Positions 16,858 through 24,211 of a stretch of DNA of 64,000 nucleotides are shown here, one piece after another. Below the pieces are notes generated by a model. That model was not told the DNA's origin. It did not search any database and saw only the letters and a list, made by a program, of their open reading frames with translations. This DNA comes from Cellulomonas sp. Leaf395 (GTDB lineage Bacteria; Actinomycetota; Actinomycetes; Actinomycetales; Cellulomonadaceae), in NCBI RefSeq assembly GCF_001424125.1, contig NZ_LMQI01000004.1:1-64000 (forward strand), given 5' to 3'. The position numbers and the translations under genes were made by a program. How positions within the stretch are numbered: the stretch's first letter is position 1; every line of letters begins with the position of its first letter.

Positions 16858-17370
16858 ATGAGCAAACCGCTCGACGGCACCGACTGGCGCATCCTTTCGG
16901 AGCTCCAGGAGGACGGCCGCCTGTCGTTCAACCAGCTCGGCCGCAAGGTCAACCTGTCCGCGCCCGCGGTCGCCGACCGGGTGCGGCGGCTGGAGGAGGC
17001 GGGCGTGATCGCCGGCTACCAGGCCCGGATCGACCCCGCTCGCGCGGGTCTCCCGCTGACCGCGTTCATCAAGCTGCGGTGCTCACCTGGGCGCTGCCTG
17101 CTCAAGACCACGGCGTCCGACGAGTACCCCGAGGTCGTCGAGATCCACAAGCTCAGCGGCAGCTCGTGCACCCTCCTGCGGGTCCGCGCCGCGTCGATGC
17201 CGCACCTGGAGGAGATCTTCGAGCGGATCGGGACGCACGGGGAGATCGACACCCAGATCGTGCTGTCCACCCAGTACGAGGGCCGCGCGGTCGCCGAGCC
17301 GCCCGCGCACACCCGGTCCGCACGACCGTCGCCGGGATGGAGCCGCGAGGCTCGGCCGGACGACGCCTGA
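16858..17370 (+). CDS. Lrp/AsnC family transcriptional regulator
   Basis: A 170-residue regulator. The HTH is LDGTDWRILSELQEDGRLSF plus LGRKVNLSAPAVADRVRRLEEAGVI. The RAM ligand domain follows (LTAFIKLRC, EVVEIHKLSGSSCTLLRVRA). A TACGGT box is six bases before the ATG. It probably controls the divergent MFS transporter and itself. The tail after residue 150 is Pro/Arg-rich and unconserved. Confidence 0.9.
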   Translation: MSKPLDGTDWRILSELQEDGRLSFNQLGRKVNLSAPAVADRVRRLEEAGVIAGYQARIDPARAGLPLTAFIKLRCSPGRCLLKTTASDEYPEVVEIHKLSGSSCTLLRVRAASMPHLEEIFERIGTHGEIDTQIVLSTQYEGRAVAEPPAHTRSARPSPGWSREARPDDA

Positions 17371-17374
17371 GCCG

Positions 17375-17896
17375 TCACTGCGCGGGGACGCACCCGCCGT
17401 CGGCGATCATCCCGTCGGTCTCCACCTCGGCGTGCTCGGCGTCCAGCGTCCCGACGAGGCACAGACCGCCGACGGAGATGATCACGCCGATCGACGACGG
17501 TGCCGCCGGGTCGCCGGCAGGCTCCACCCAGGGCAGGTCGGGGTCGAACCCGGCGTCCGCGAGCGCATCGTGGACCGCATCCACCGACAGCGGGCTGCCG
17601 ACCAGCGCGGCGAGGGCGTCCTGCGCGGCCACCCGCTGCGGCTCGACCTCGGCCCGGCTGTCCTCGCCCGGCTCGAACCGCTGCCGGTACGCGTCGTTCT
17701 GCGCCATCGCCGCCTCGCCGTCGTACGGGACGCAGTCGGCCGGCATCTCCTGGCCCTCGACGATCGGGCAGGCCGCGGTCGGCGTCACGGATGCGGTCGG
17801 GTCCGCGGCGGTCGCGCGCTGCCGGGTCGCACAGCCCGAAGCGAGGAGCGCCAGGGCGAGCAGCGGGACGAGGGCGGTGCGCGTGCGGGTGAGCAT
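17375..17896 (-). CDS. Secreted lipoprotein of unknown function
   Basis: A 173-residue protein. From the ATG at 17896 it shows a clean lipoprotein signal: MLTRTRTALVPLLALALLASGC, where LASGC is the lipobox (given as a motif at residues 18-22). A GTG 19 codons upstream (17953) is possible but would spoil the signal peptide. The mature domain has four cysteines (CPIVEGQEMPADCVPY, GGLCLVGTLD, DGGCVPAQ), likely in disulfides. No known domain was recognised. Confidence 0.75.
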   Translation of the reverse strand: MLTRTRTALVPLLALALLASGCATRQRATAADPTASVTPTAACPIVEGQEMPADCVPYDGEAAMAQNDAYRQRFEPGEDSRAEVEPQRVAAQDALAALVGSPLSVDAVHDALADAGFDPDLPWVEPAGDPAAPSSIGVIISVGGLCLVGTLDAEHAEVETDGMIADGGCVPAQ

Positions 17897-18027
17897 GCCC
17901 GCCAGGCTCGCACCGGTCGTCGCCGCACGTCTCCCGGTCGTCTCGATCGTCACCGGACCGAGACCTCGCTGTGTCGGACTCCCGAGCCGGAGGGGGCTTT
18001 GATCTCCGTGTCGTTACGCTCGGCGTC

Positions 18028-18807
18028 GTGGAGCCACTGACGATTCACCGGTACGGCAGCCCGCACGCCGAGCCGATGGTGCTGGTGCACGGCGTGACCG
18101 ACGCCGGAACGACCTGGCCGGACCTGGTGGACCACTGGGGTGACCGGTGGGACGTCCACGCTCCGGACCTGCGAGGTCACGGACTCTCGCCGCGGTTCAC
18201 CGAGGACGAGATCGTCCAGGCGCATTCGGTCCTGCTCGCCGACGTCGTCGCCCTCGTCGACGGCCTGGCGCGACCGGTCGCGCTCGTCGGGCACTCGCTC
18301 GGTGGTGTGCTGGCACTGCGCACCGCGCTCGCACGCCCCGACAAGATCTGGGCGCTGGTGCTCGAGGACCCCGCCAAGCCCACTGGGGGCCCTCCCGACC
18401 CGGCGTTCGTCGCGATGAACGATTCGTTCCTGGAGACCATGAGCGACGTCGCCCACCATCCCGCGCAGGTCGAACGGATGCTGGCCGAGACGACGTGGAG
18501 CCGCACCGAGGTGGAGGCGTGGGCCGCCTGCAAACCCGCGGTGGACCGCGAGTACATCCGCCGAGGGCTGTCGCTGGGTGATGCTCGGTGGGAGGAGCTG
18601 TTCAACAGCCTCACGGTGCCGACCCTTCTCCTCGTGCCGCCGACGTCGGACATGGCCCCCCGCCAGGAGGCCCTGCACAACGACCTCGTGCGGACGGTCG
18701 TCGTCCCGGACTCAGGTCACTGCGTCCGGCGCGACCAACCGAGCAGCTACGTGCGGGCGGTCGACGCCTTCCTGGCCGAGGCGCATCGGACGCGTCGGGT
18801 GTCGTAG
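18028..18807 (+). CDS. Alpha/beta hydrolase
   Basis: A 259-residue hydrolase. The oxyanion-hole HG is in MVLVHGVTDAG, the nucleophile is in VGHSLGG, the acid is in the DMAPRQEAL region, and the catalytic His is in VVPDSGHCVRRDQP. The GTG at 18028 is chosen because it lies seven bases after TACGCT; the open frame extends further upstream without conservation. The substrate is unknown. It stands alone between a divergent lipoprotein gene and the convergent arr operon. Confidence 0.87.
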   Translation: MEPLTIHRYGSPHAEPMVLVHGVTDAGTTWPDLVDHWGDRWDVHAPDLRGHGLSPRFTEDEIVQAHSVLLADVVALVDGLARPVALVGHSLGGVLALRTALARPDKIWALVLEDPAKPTGGPPDPAFVAMNDSFLETMSDVAHHPAQVERMLAETTWSRTEVEAWAACKPAVDREYIRRGLSLGDARWEELFNSLTVPTLLLVPPTSDMAPRQEALHNDLVRTVVVPDSGHCVRRDQPSSYVRAVDAFLAEAHRTRRVS

Positions 18808-18847
18808 CGTCCCGGCGCCGGCGCGAGCACGGCGTGGACGCATCCGG

Positions 18848-19276
18848 CTAGTCGTCGATCTCCTCGATGCCGAGCCGCGCGAGCTCGTCGAGGTGCTCCC
18901 GCATCGCCCGGAGCTGCTCGGGCGGGTGCCCGACCCAGTACTCCAGCTCCCCGACCACCCGCACCGGCTCGCGCGTGCGGTAGGACCTGGTGGGGTTGCC
19001 GGGGAACCGCTTGTCGGTGACGTTGGGATCGTCTTCGAGGGCGCCCGTGGGCTCCACGACGTAGATGCGACCGCGACCCTCACCGTGAGCCAGCTCCGCG
19101 CCCCAGGTCGCCGCGTCGAGCGTCGCGGTCAGGTAGACGTGACCGGCTGTCCTGCCGCCGCCGAAGTTGGAGCGCCGACCAGGCTCGAGGACGTCCCCGA
19201 CCCGCAGGTCCGCCTTGGTGCCGTGGAACAGGGCTCCCGACTCGTGGACCTCGAAGGGCTTCGGACCTGTCGTCAT
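18848..19276 (-). CDS. arr: Rifamycin ADP-ribosyltransferase Arr
   Basis: A 142-residue enzyme strongly matching the Arr family over its whole length. The N-terminus is PFEVHESGALFHGTKADL, containing the HGT NAD site. YLTATLDAATWGAELA supplies the next conserved block, and IYVVEPTGALEDDPNVTDKR and FPGNPTRSYRTREPV complete the signature with the catalytic Asp. Arr transfers ADP-ribose from NAD+ to the C23 hydroxyl of rifamycins and inactivates them. The start MTTGPKP at 19276 is 11 bases after the stop of a small acidic gene. I see no rifamycin-associated element upstream. Confidence 0.95.
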   Translation of the reverse strand: MTTGPKPFEVHESGALFHGTKADLRVGDVLEPGRRSNFGGGRTAGHVYLTATLDAATWGAELAHGEGRGRIYVVEPTGALEDDPNVTDKRFPGNPTRSYRTREPVRVVGELEYWVGHPPEQLRAMREHLDELARLGIEEIDD

Positions 19277-19286
19277 GAGCGGCTCG

Positions 19287-19430
19287 TCACGCGTCGTCGA
19301 CGGACTCCGGGTCCTCTTCCGGCTCGAACGTGGACGGCTCACCCGCCCCGACGCCGACGCCACCCGAGGCCGCGAGCTGCTCGGGATCGGTCTCCTCCTC
19401 GTCCGGTCGGGTCCGGTCGGTGTCGGTCAT
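19287..19430 (-). CDS. Small acidic protein in operon with arr
   Basis: A 47-residue reading frame starting ATG at 19430 behind a strong ribosome site (AGGAGGGG, 5-6 bases away). It starts MTDTDRTRPDEEETDPEQL, continues AASGGVGVGAGEPSTFEPEE and ends DPESVDDA. It is strongly acidic and probably disordered. Similar short proteins with an STFEPEEDP-like end are, from memory, common in actinobacteria without known function. Its stop is 11 bases before arr, so the two are translated from one message. Confidence 0.75.
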   Translation of the reverse strand: MTDTDRTRPDEEETDPEQLAASGGVGVGAGEPSTFEPEEDPESVDDA

Positions 19431-19521
19431 GGCGTCCCCTCCTCGTCGTCGAGTTCTTCAGCGTGCGCCGGTGCCCGCCGCCCGGCAATCCGAACCCGCC
19501 CGCAGCACGTCCCCGCGCGCG

Positions 19522-19776
19522 TGGTGTGTCGTCACAGCCGACCCGTCTGGCGAAACCGCGTGCACCGGGACACCCGTCAACCGAGCTCCCGAGGAGCACG
19601 ACGCCCTCCGGTGGTTCGGTGTCGACGATCTTCCGACGGCCGAGCTCGCGCACCCGGCCCTGGATGGTCTGCTGCGCGGCGTCCTGGAACAGCCGCGTGG
19701 CCGTCGCAGTCACCTCCTCACCGGCGACGTCGGGCCACCGGGGGTCAGAACCCCGCAAGGCGGCGGCGACTCGTGA
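19522..19776 (+). pseudogene. C-terminal remnant of a NUDIX hydrolase
   Basis: The frame encodes VVTADPSGETACTGTPVNRA and then PEEHDALRWFGVDDLPTAEL, ending HPALDGLLRGVL. This is the typical second half of small NUDIX hydrolases. The N-terminal half, including the catalytic GX5EX7REUXEEXGU box, is absent; upstream sequence overlaps the promoter side of the opposing arr operon. The 25 residues after the NUDIX end look like read-through. Confidence 0.65.
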
Positions 19777-19815
19777 GGCGTACCGTCGAGCGTCGCGTCG
19801 GATGAGGAGCTCACC

Positions 19816-20730
19816 GTGAAGCGCTCGTGGATGACTGGTCTGGTCGCCGCCCTGATGGTCCTGGGCGGGTCATCCGCGGTGGCGTCGCCGCCGGGAGACG
19901 CGCCACAGCAGGGCCATCCGGTGCACGTCGTCATCGGCGACTCCCTGCCGGCCGGCCAGCAGTCCGTCCCGCCCGCGGTGGACTTCCCGACCACGGCAGC
20001 GCTCTGGAAGGCCAACGGCTTCGTCGCGCAGTACCACCAGGTGCTCCGTGACGAGCTGGTCTGCTCGCCCGGACAGCCGGATCACCCGGGGAGCAGCTGT
20101 CACGCCCTCGAGCTGGTGAACCTCTCCCGGACCGGCATCCCGGGGGTCGCCGCCGGAGTCACGACCGCGACCGTCCTGCAGCCCGGCGACCAGCTCGACC
20201 AGGCCGTGGCGCTCATCGAGGAGCGCAACGACAACCCGTCGCCACGGGACGACGTCGAGGTCGTCACCGTCTCGGTCGGGGGCAACGACGTGTACGGGCC
20301 GGCGGTGCGGGCGTGCCTGCCGCCGACCGGCTCCTGCATCCCCGCGCTCCAGGTGACCTTCGCCGGCTTCGAGACCAGGTACGACGAGATCCTCGCGACG
20401 CTGCGGGAGGCGGCCGGTCCGGACACGGTGATCCTCGCGATGACCTACTACAACCCGCTGCCGTACTGCGCTCTCGGTGCGGCGAACCCGGTCGCCGCTC
20501 GCGTCCTCGGCGACTTCATCCTCGAGGGCGGCGACATCGGCCTCGGTGCCATGCCGCTCGGCTTCAACGACCGGCTGCGCCAGGTGGCGGACCGGTACGA
20601 CGCCATCGTGGTGGACACCTTCGGTGCGCTCGGCGCCGGGGACTTCGTCGGCGGCACGGACTGCGTGCACCCGGACGGCGACGGCCACCGCGCGCTCGCG
20701 GACGTGTTCGCGGCGACCTTCCCGGGCTGA
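19816..20730 (+). CDS. Secreted SGNH/GDSL family hydrolase
   Basis: A 304-residue esterase or lipase. The signal peptide MKRSWMTGLVAALMVLGGSS is followed by an Ala-rich cleavage region near residue 24. Block I is VIGDSLPAGQ with the nucleophile Ser, block III is VSVGGNDVYG, and block V is DCVHPDGDGH with the catalytic Asp and His. Six cysteines in the mature part probably form disulfides, as in streptomycete lipases of this class. The GTG start follows GAGGAG at seven bases. Likely an extracellular lipase or carbohydrate esterase. Confidence 0.9.
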   Translation: MKRSWMTGLVAALMVLGGSSAVASPPGDAPQQGHPVHVVIGDSLPAGQQSVPPAVDFPTTAALWKANGFVAQYHQVLRDELVCSPGQPDHPGSSCHALELVNLSRTGIPGVAAGVTTATVLQPGDQLDQAVALIEERNDNPSPRDDVEVVTVSVGGNDVYGPAVRACLPPTGSCIPALQVTFAGFETRYDEILATLREAAGPDTVILAMTYYNPLPYCALGAANPVAARVLGDFILEGGDIGLGAMPLGFNDRLRQVADRYDAIVVDTFGALGAGDFVGGTDCVHPDGDGHRALADVFAATFPG

Positions 20731-20741
20731 GGAGGTCCGGC

Positions 20742-21068
20742 TCAGCGGTCGTGGGCTTCGGCGGGCTCCAGGTCGACCGTGCCGTCACCGATGACGATCT
20801 CCTGCTCCGGGCACACCGGCCCGGGCACGACGACGGAACGGCCGGACGGGAACTCGACCGTCACATCACCCGGGGTGCAGCCGTACTCGAGGAAGACCAC
20901 CCCGCCCCAGGCCGACACGGTCTCCTCGTCGTCCCCGGTCCGGACCGTCACGTCGGTGGGACTGTCGTTCACGATCGACAGGTCCCCGTCGTCGCTGCAC
21001 CCCGGCAGGGTCGCGGTGAGAACTCCAGCGACGACCACCCCGACCACATGCCATGTTCGACCGCGCAC
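20742..21068 (-). CDS. Small secreted lipoprotein
   Basis: A 108-residue protein. From the GTG at 21068 (ribosome site GGTGGAGG five bases away) the signal is VRGRTWHVVGVVVAGVL followed by the lipobox TLPGC. The mature domain is beta-rich (LSIVNDSPTDVTVRTGDDEE, VVFLEYGCTPGDVTVEF). It is convergent with the SGNH hydrolase gene. Function is unknown. The longer upstream frame would destroy the signal peptide. Confidence 0.72.
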   Translation of the reverse strand: MRGRTWHVVGVVVAGVLTATLPGCSDDGDLSIVNDSPTDVTVRTGDDEETVSAWGGVVFLEYGCTPGDVTVEFPSGRSVVVPGPVCPEQEIVIGDGTVDLEPAEAHDR

Positions 21069-21293
21069 AGCATCCTCCACCCGCTCGGAAGGCTCACCTG
21101 CGGCGACGGTAGCCGTCGTGCTCGCGCGCGTCGCGAGATTCGTCGACCGCCACCGGATGCGCACACGATCTCCCGAGCCCGGCCGCGCGGTCGATCCGCG
21201 GCTCGAGAGGCGAAGTCCCGCAACCAGCAGAGTTCACTCAAGTGAACCTCGCCGACAAGTGGAGGGCGTTTATCGGGGCAGGAGGCAGGACAG

Positions 21294-22067
21294 CTAGACG
21301 CTCGTCAGCGTCAGGACCTCGGCTCCGTCGTCGGTGATCGCGATCGTGTGCTCGCTGTGCGCGGTCCGGCAGCCCGTCGCGCTGCGGAGCGTCCACCCGT
21401 CGGCGTCGGTGACCAGCTCGGCGGTGTCGGCCATGACCCACGGCTCCAGAGCGAGCAGCAACCCGGGGCGCAGCGTGTACCCGCGGCCGGGCCGCCCGGT
21501 GTTGGTCACGTGGGGGTCCTGGTGCATCGTCGACCCGATCCCATGCCCGCCGAACTGCGTGTTGATCGGGTACCCCGCCTCGCCGAGCACGGAGCCGATG
21601 GCGTGGGAGAGGTCGCCGATGCGGGCCCCGGGTCCGGCGACGGCGATCGCGGCGCTCAGGGCGCGCTCGGTCGCGTCGATCAGCGCGACGCTCTCCGGCG
21701 GGCGTGAGGAGCCCACGAGGAAGCTGACGGCGGAGTCGGCGGCGATCCCGCCGGTGATGACGGCGAGGTCCAGGGTCAGCAGGTCGCCGTCGGCGAGCGT
21801 GTAGTCGTGAGGGCGTCCGTGCAGCACGGCGTCGTTGACGGACGTGCAGACGTAGTGCCCGAACGGCCCGCGTCCGAACGACGGCTCGTAGTCGACGTAG
21901 CAGGACACCGCCCCGGCCTCGAGGATCATCGCCTTGGCCCACCGGTCGACGTCCAGGAGGTTGGTGCCGACCGTGGCGCGGCTCGTGAGCGTCTGGAGGA
22001 TGTGAGCGACCAAGGCGCCGGTCTCGCGTGCTCGGGCCAGCTCAGCGGGGCTCAGGATCTCGATCAT
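21294..22067 (-). CDS. map: Type I methionine aminopeptidase
   Basis: A 257-residue pita-bread metalloprotease that removes the initiator Met from nascent proteins. The metal ligands are visible: Asp in LTLDLAV, Asp in AADSAVSF, His in GGHGIGSTMH, Glu in LLALEPWV, and Glu in AHSEHTIAI. A substrate-site His is in SFGRGPFGHYVCTSVNDAVLHG. It lacks the N-terminal zinc-finger extension. It is monocistronic and well away from ribosomal protein genes, so it is probably a second, accessory map copy. Confidence 0.92.
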   Translation of the reverse strand: MIEILSPAELARARETGALVAHILQTLTSRATVGTNLLDVDRWAKAMILEAGAVSCYVDYEPSFGRGPFGHYVCTSVNDAVLHGRPHDYTLADGDLLTLDLAVITGGIAADSAVSFLVGSSRPPESVALIDATERALSAAIAVAGPGARIGDLSHAIGSVLGEAGYPINTQFGGHGIGSTMHQDPHVTNTGRPGRGYTLRPGLLLALEPWVMADTAELVTDADGWTLRSATGCRTAHSEHTIAITDDGAEVLTLTSV

Positions 22068-22183
22068 CAGCCGACCTTCTCACCTGAGGTGCGGCCTGAC
22101 GGTGTCGAACAGCCGTCCGTGCGTCGGCTACCTGGCAGGATCGCAGCCGGCAAGTGGTGAGAGCAGGGCGAGCGGAGGCAGCG

Positions 22184-22234
22184 GTGACGACGTCCGACCC
22201 GGAGCTGGTCGTCGCGGATCTGCTGCGCAGGTGA
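22184..22234 (+). CDS. 16-residue upstream reading frame coupled to MFS gene
   Basis: GTG start with a GGAGG ribosome site five bases upstream; it encodes VTTSDPELVVADLLRR. Its TGA overlaps the GTG start of the MFS gene in a GTGA arrangement, which is typical of translational coupling. It may be a leader peptide, or the true N-terminus of the transporter separated by a one-base change. Too short for any family call. Confidence 0.4.
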   Translation: MTTSDPELVVADLLRR

Positions 22235-23451
22235 CGCTCGGGAGCGAGTACCGCCGGATCTGGTTCGGCAACGCGTCCTCGAACCTCGCCGACGGGATCA
22301 CGTTCGTCGCACTCCCGCTCCTGGCGGCGACGCTGACCCAGAGTCCGCTCGCGATCGCGGGCCTGGCCATCGCGTACTCCGCTCCGCGCGTGCTGTCGGT
22401 GCTCGGGATCGGCGTGCTGATCGATCGTGTGGACAGGCGCCGGTTGCTCATCCTCGCGAACGTCTCCCGCGCGGCCCTGTTCGCCGCCCTCGCCGCGCTC
22501 GTCCTGACGGGTACCACCCCGCTCGCCGTCCTGTACGTCGTGTACGCCGTCATGGGAGTCCTCGAGACGCTCTCCGACGGTGCCGCGTTCGCCGTCCTCC
22601 CGCAGGCGGTCGAGGCACGGGGTCTCGACCGGGCGAACTCGCAGGTCGCCGCCACGCAGACGGTCGTCGACGAGTTCGTGGGCCCCCCGCTCGGTGGTGT
22701 CCTGTTCGTGGGCGCCGCGTTCGCACCATCCGCGCTCACGGCGGTGGCCTACCTCGTGGCAGGCTTCGCCTTCTGGCGACTGCGGGGCACGTACGTCGTT
22801 CCTGGCGGCGACGGCGCAGAGTCGCCGGTCGGCGTGCTCGCGGCTATCCGTTCCGGGGCCGTGTGGACGTGGCACCACCGGGTCGTGCGGCTGCTCGTCG
22901 TCGTGGGCGCCCTCGCGAGCGTCGCCTACATGATCCCGTTCTCCTACCTCGTCCTCTACGCCCGCGACGAGCTCGGCCTCGGCCCGACGGGCTACGGTCT
23001 GCTGCTCTCCTTCACGGCGCTCGGAGGACTGCTCGGTGCCGCCGTCGCCTCCCGGCTGCGCCGCCGGATCGGCTACGGCTGGACCATCGTGTCGGCACTC
23101 GGCGTCGGCGCGCTGGCGTTCGGCGTGGTGTCGCTGACGACGAACCTCGCCGTCGTGGCGGTCGCGCTCGCCCTCTACATCGCGCACGCGGTGGTGTGGA
23201 ACGTCATGGCCGCGTCCGTGCGTCAGCAGGCGACGCCGGCGTCGATGATGGGGCGCGTCGGGTCGGTGAGCCGGTTGCTGGGCCTGGTCGGTCTGACGGT
23301 CGGTGCCATCGTCGGCGGGTTGCTCGCGTCGGCCTTCGGCTACCTCGTCCCCTTCGCCGTGGCCGGCGGGCTGTTCGCGGTTACGGCGGCGATGTGCGTG
23401 GCGCAGCTGGGTCTCTTCACGGCGTGGGAGCGCGCAGAGGGGACGGCGTGA
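22231..23451 (+). CDS. MFS transporter (MDR-like)
   Basis: A 406-residue protein with about 12 helices. It begins LGSEYRRIWFGNASSNLADGI, the usual start of MFS_3/enterobactin-exporter-like proteins. Motif A is GIGVLIDRVDRRRLLILANV. Later blocks are AVLPQAVEARGLDRANS and QQATPASMMGRVGSVSRLLG. The GTG start at 22231 overlaps the stop of the 16-residue upstream frame. It probably exports a lipophilic compound or siderophore; the substrate is not predictable. Confidence 0.87.
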   Translation: MTLGSEYRRIWFGNASSNLADGITFVALPLLAATLTQSPLAIAGLAIAYSAPRVLSVLGIGVLIDRVDRRRLLILANVSRAALFAALAALVLTGTTPLAVLYVVYAVMGVLETLSDGAAFAVLPQAVEARGLDRANSQVAATQTVVDEFVGPPLGGVLFVGAAFAPSALTAVAYLVAGFAFWRLRGTYVVPGGDGAESPVGVLAAIRSGAVWTWHHRVVRLLVVVGALASVAYMIPFSYLVLYARDELGLGPTGYGLLLSFTALGGLLGAAVASRLRRRIGYGWTIVSALGVGALAFGVVSLTTNLAVVAVALALYIAHAVVWNVMAASVRQQATPASMMGRVGSVSRLLGLVGLTVGAIVGGLLASAFGYLVPFAVAGGLFAVTAAMCVAQLGLFTAWERAEGTA

Positions 23452-23460
23452 GGTCACGCC

Positions 23461-23889
23461 CTACTGGTCGTTGTCCGGCATCCCTGGTCCGTAGGACCGC
23501 TCGTCGCTCCAGCGTGGCATGTCGTTCCCCCAGTAGCCGTCGCTGTCGTGGAACGCGACGACGGCCAGGAAGGCCCAGGCGATCGAGATGAGGATCGACA
23601 GCACGATCAGCGCGGCGCCGACGATGACGCTGATGATGCCCCACCGGCGCGCGTTCGAGGCCTCCCGGTCGGCCGTCATGACGTCGGCGGCGCCGATGGC
23701 GCGTGCCGCTCGGTGCGAGGCGAGGAGCGCGGGGATCCCGGTCGGCCAGAACAGGATCATCGCGGCGATGACCCAGCCGACGGGGGCCGTGGGAGTGGGG
23801 ACAAGGGGCGGCGGCGGAGGCTGGTTCGTGAGTGGCGGGGGCGGGGGCGTCGGGTCAGGAGCGGCGCTGGGGATGGGCTCGGTTGCCAT
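23461..23889 (-). CDS. CD225/dispanin-like membrane protein
   Basis: A 142-residue protein. A Pro-rich cytoplasmic N-terminus (PDPTPPPPPLTNQPPPPP) precedes a first helix GWVIAAMILFWPTGIPALLA, a basic loop with SHRAARAIGAADVMTADREA, and a second helix WGIISVIVGAALIVLSILIS. This matches the CD225/interferon-induced-transmembrane-like pattern of small actinobacterial proteins. The ATG at 23889 follows GGAGG at five bases. Role unknown, possibly membrane organisation. Confidence 0.78.
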   Translation of the reverse strand: MATEPIPSAAPDPTPPPPPLTNQPPPPPLVPTPTAPVGWVIAAMILFWPTGIPALLASHRAARAIGAADVMTADREASNARRWGIISVIVGAALIVLSILISIAWAFLAVVAFHDSDGYWGNDMPRWSDERSYGPGMPDNDQ

Positions 23890-24090
23890 AATTCCTCCGG
23901 ACATGTCGGCTGGTCAGGCCCACGGTAGGTCGCTTGCCTGGGAACGGCCTTTGAGTACGTCCCGTCGTCAGTCTCGGAGACGAAACGTTGTTGACGCCCG
24001 ATCCCTCGCGCTGCCAGTGGTTCACGTTGCGAGCGCTCTGATCCCGGGGGTGATGGGGCCGACGCCGGTGAGTCGCCGGGCACGCGAAAA

Positions 24091-24117
24091 GGCGGGCATC
24101 GGATGTCCGTGCCCGCC
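24091..24117. terminator. Strong hairpin with T-tract on the minus strand
   Basis: Arms GGCGGGCA and TGCCCGCC pair perfectly, with an inner CGGA/TCCG stem around TG. On the minus strand it is followed by TTTTC, the form of an intrinsic terminator. No minus-strand gene is recognised between it and helR. It also sits in the -35 region of a possible helR promoter (TATAGC at 24129-24134). Its role is open. Confidence 0.5.
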
Positions 24118-24134
24118 TACATTCAAGGTATAGC

Positions 24135-24166
24135 CGACAGGGGGTCTTGCGGCAAGGCCCCCGTCG
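24135..24166 (+). promoter_or_regulatory. Rifamycin-associated element (RAE) upstream of helR
   Basis: The core CTTGCGGCAAG (24146-24156) is flanked by GGGGGT on the left and GCCCCC on the right, and then by outer CGAC and GTCG arms. This matches the published rifamycin-associated element, an inverted repeat found before rifamycin-responsive genes. It lies 46 bases before the helR start codon. The TTGCGG inside it could serve as a -35 with CAGAAT at 24172-24177 (19-base spacing). Alternatively a TATAGC box at 24129-24134 would place the element in the 5-prime leader RNA. Confidence 0.85.
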
Positions 24167-24211
24167 CGGCGCAGAATCTCCGACCGTGCCCCGCGTCATG
24201 CCCCGGGGCAG

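Noticed and set aside
23950..24090. Possible tRNA or small RNA gene before the minus-strand hairpin
   Set aside because: No cloverleaf, TPsiC-like or anticodon arm sequence could be found by eye on either strand.
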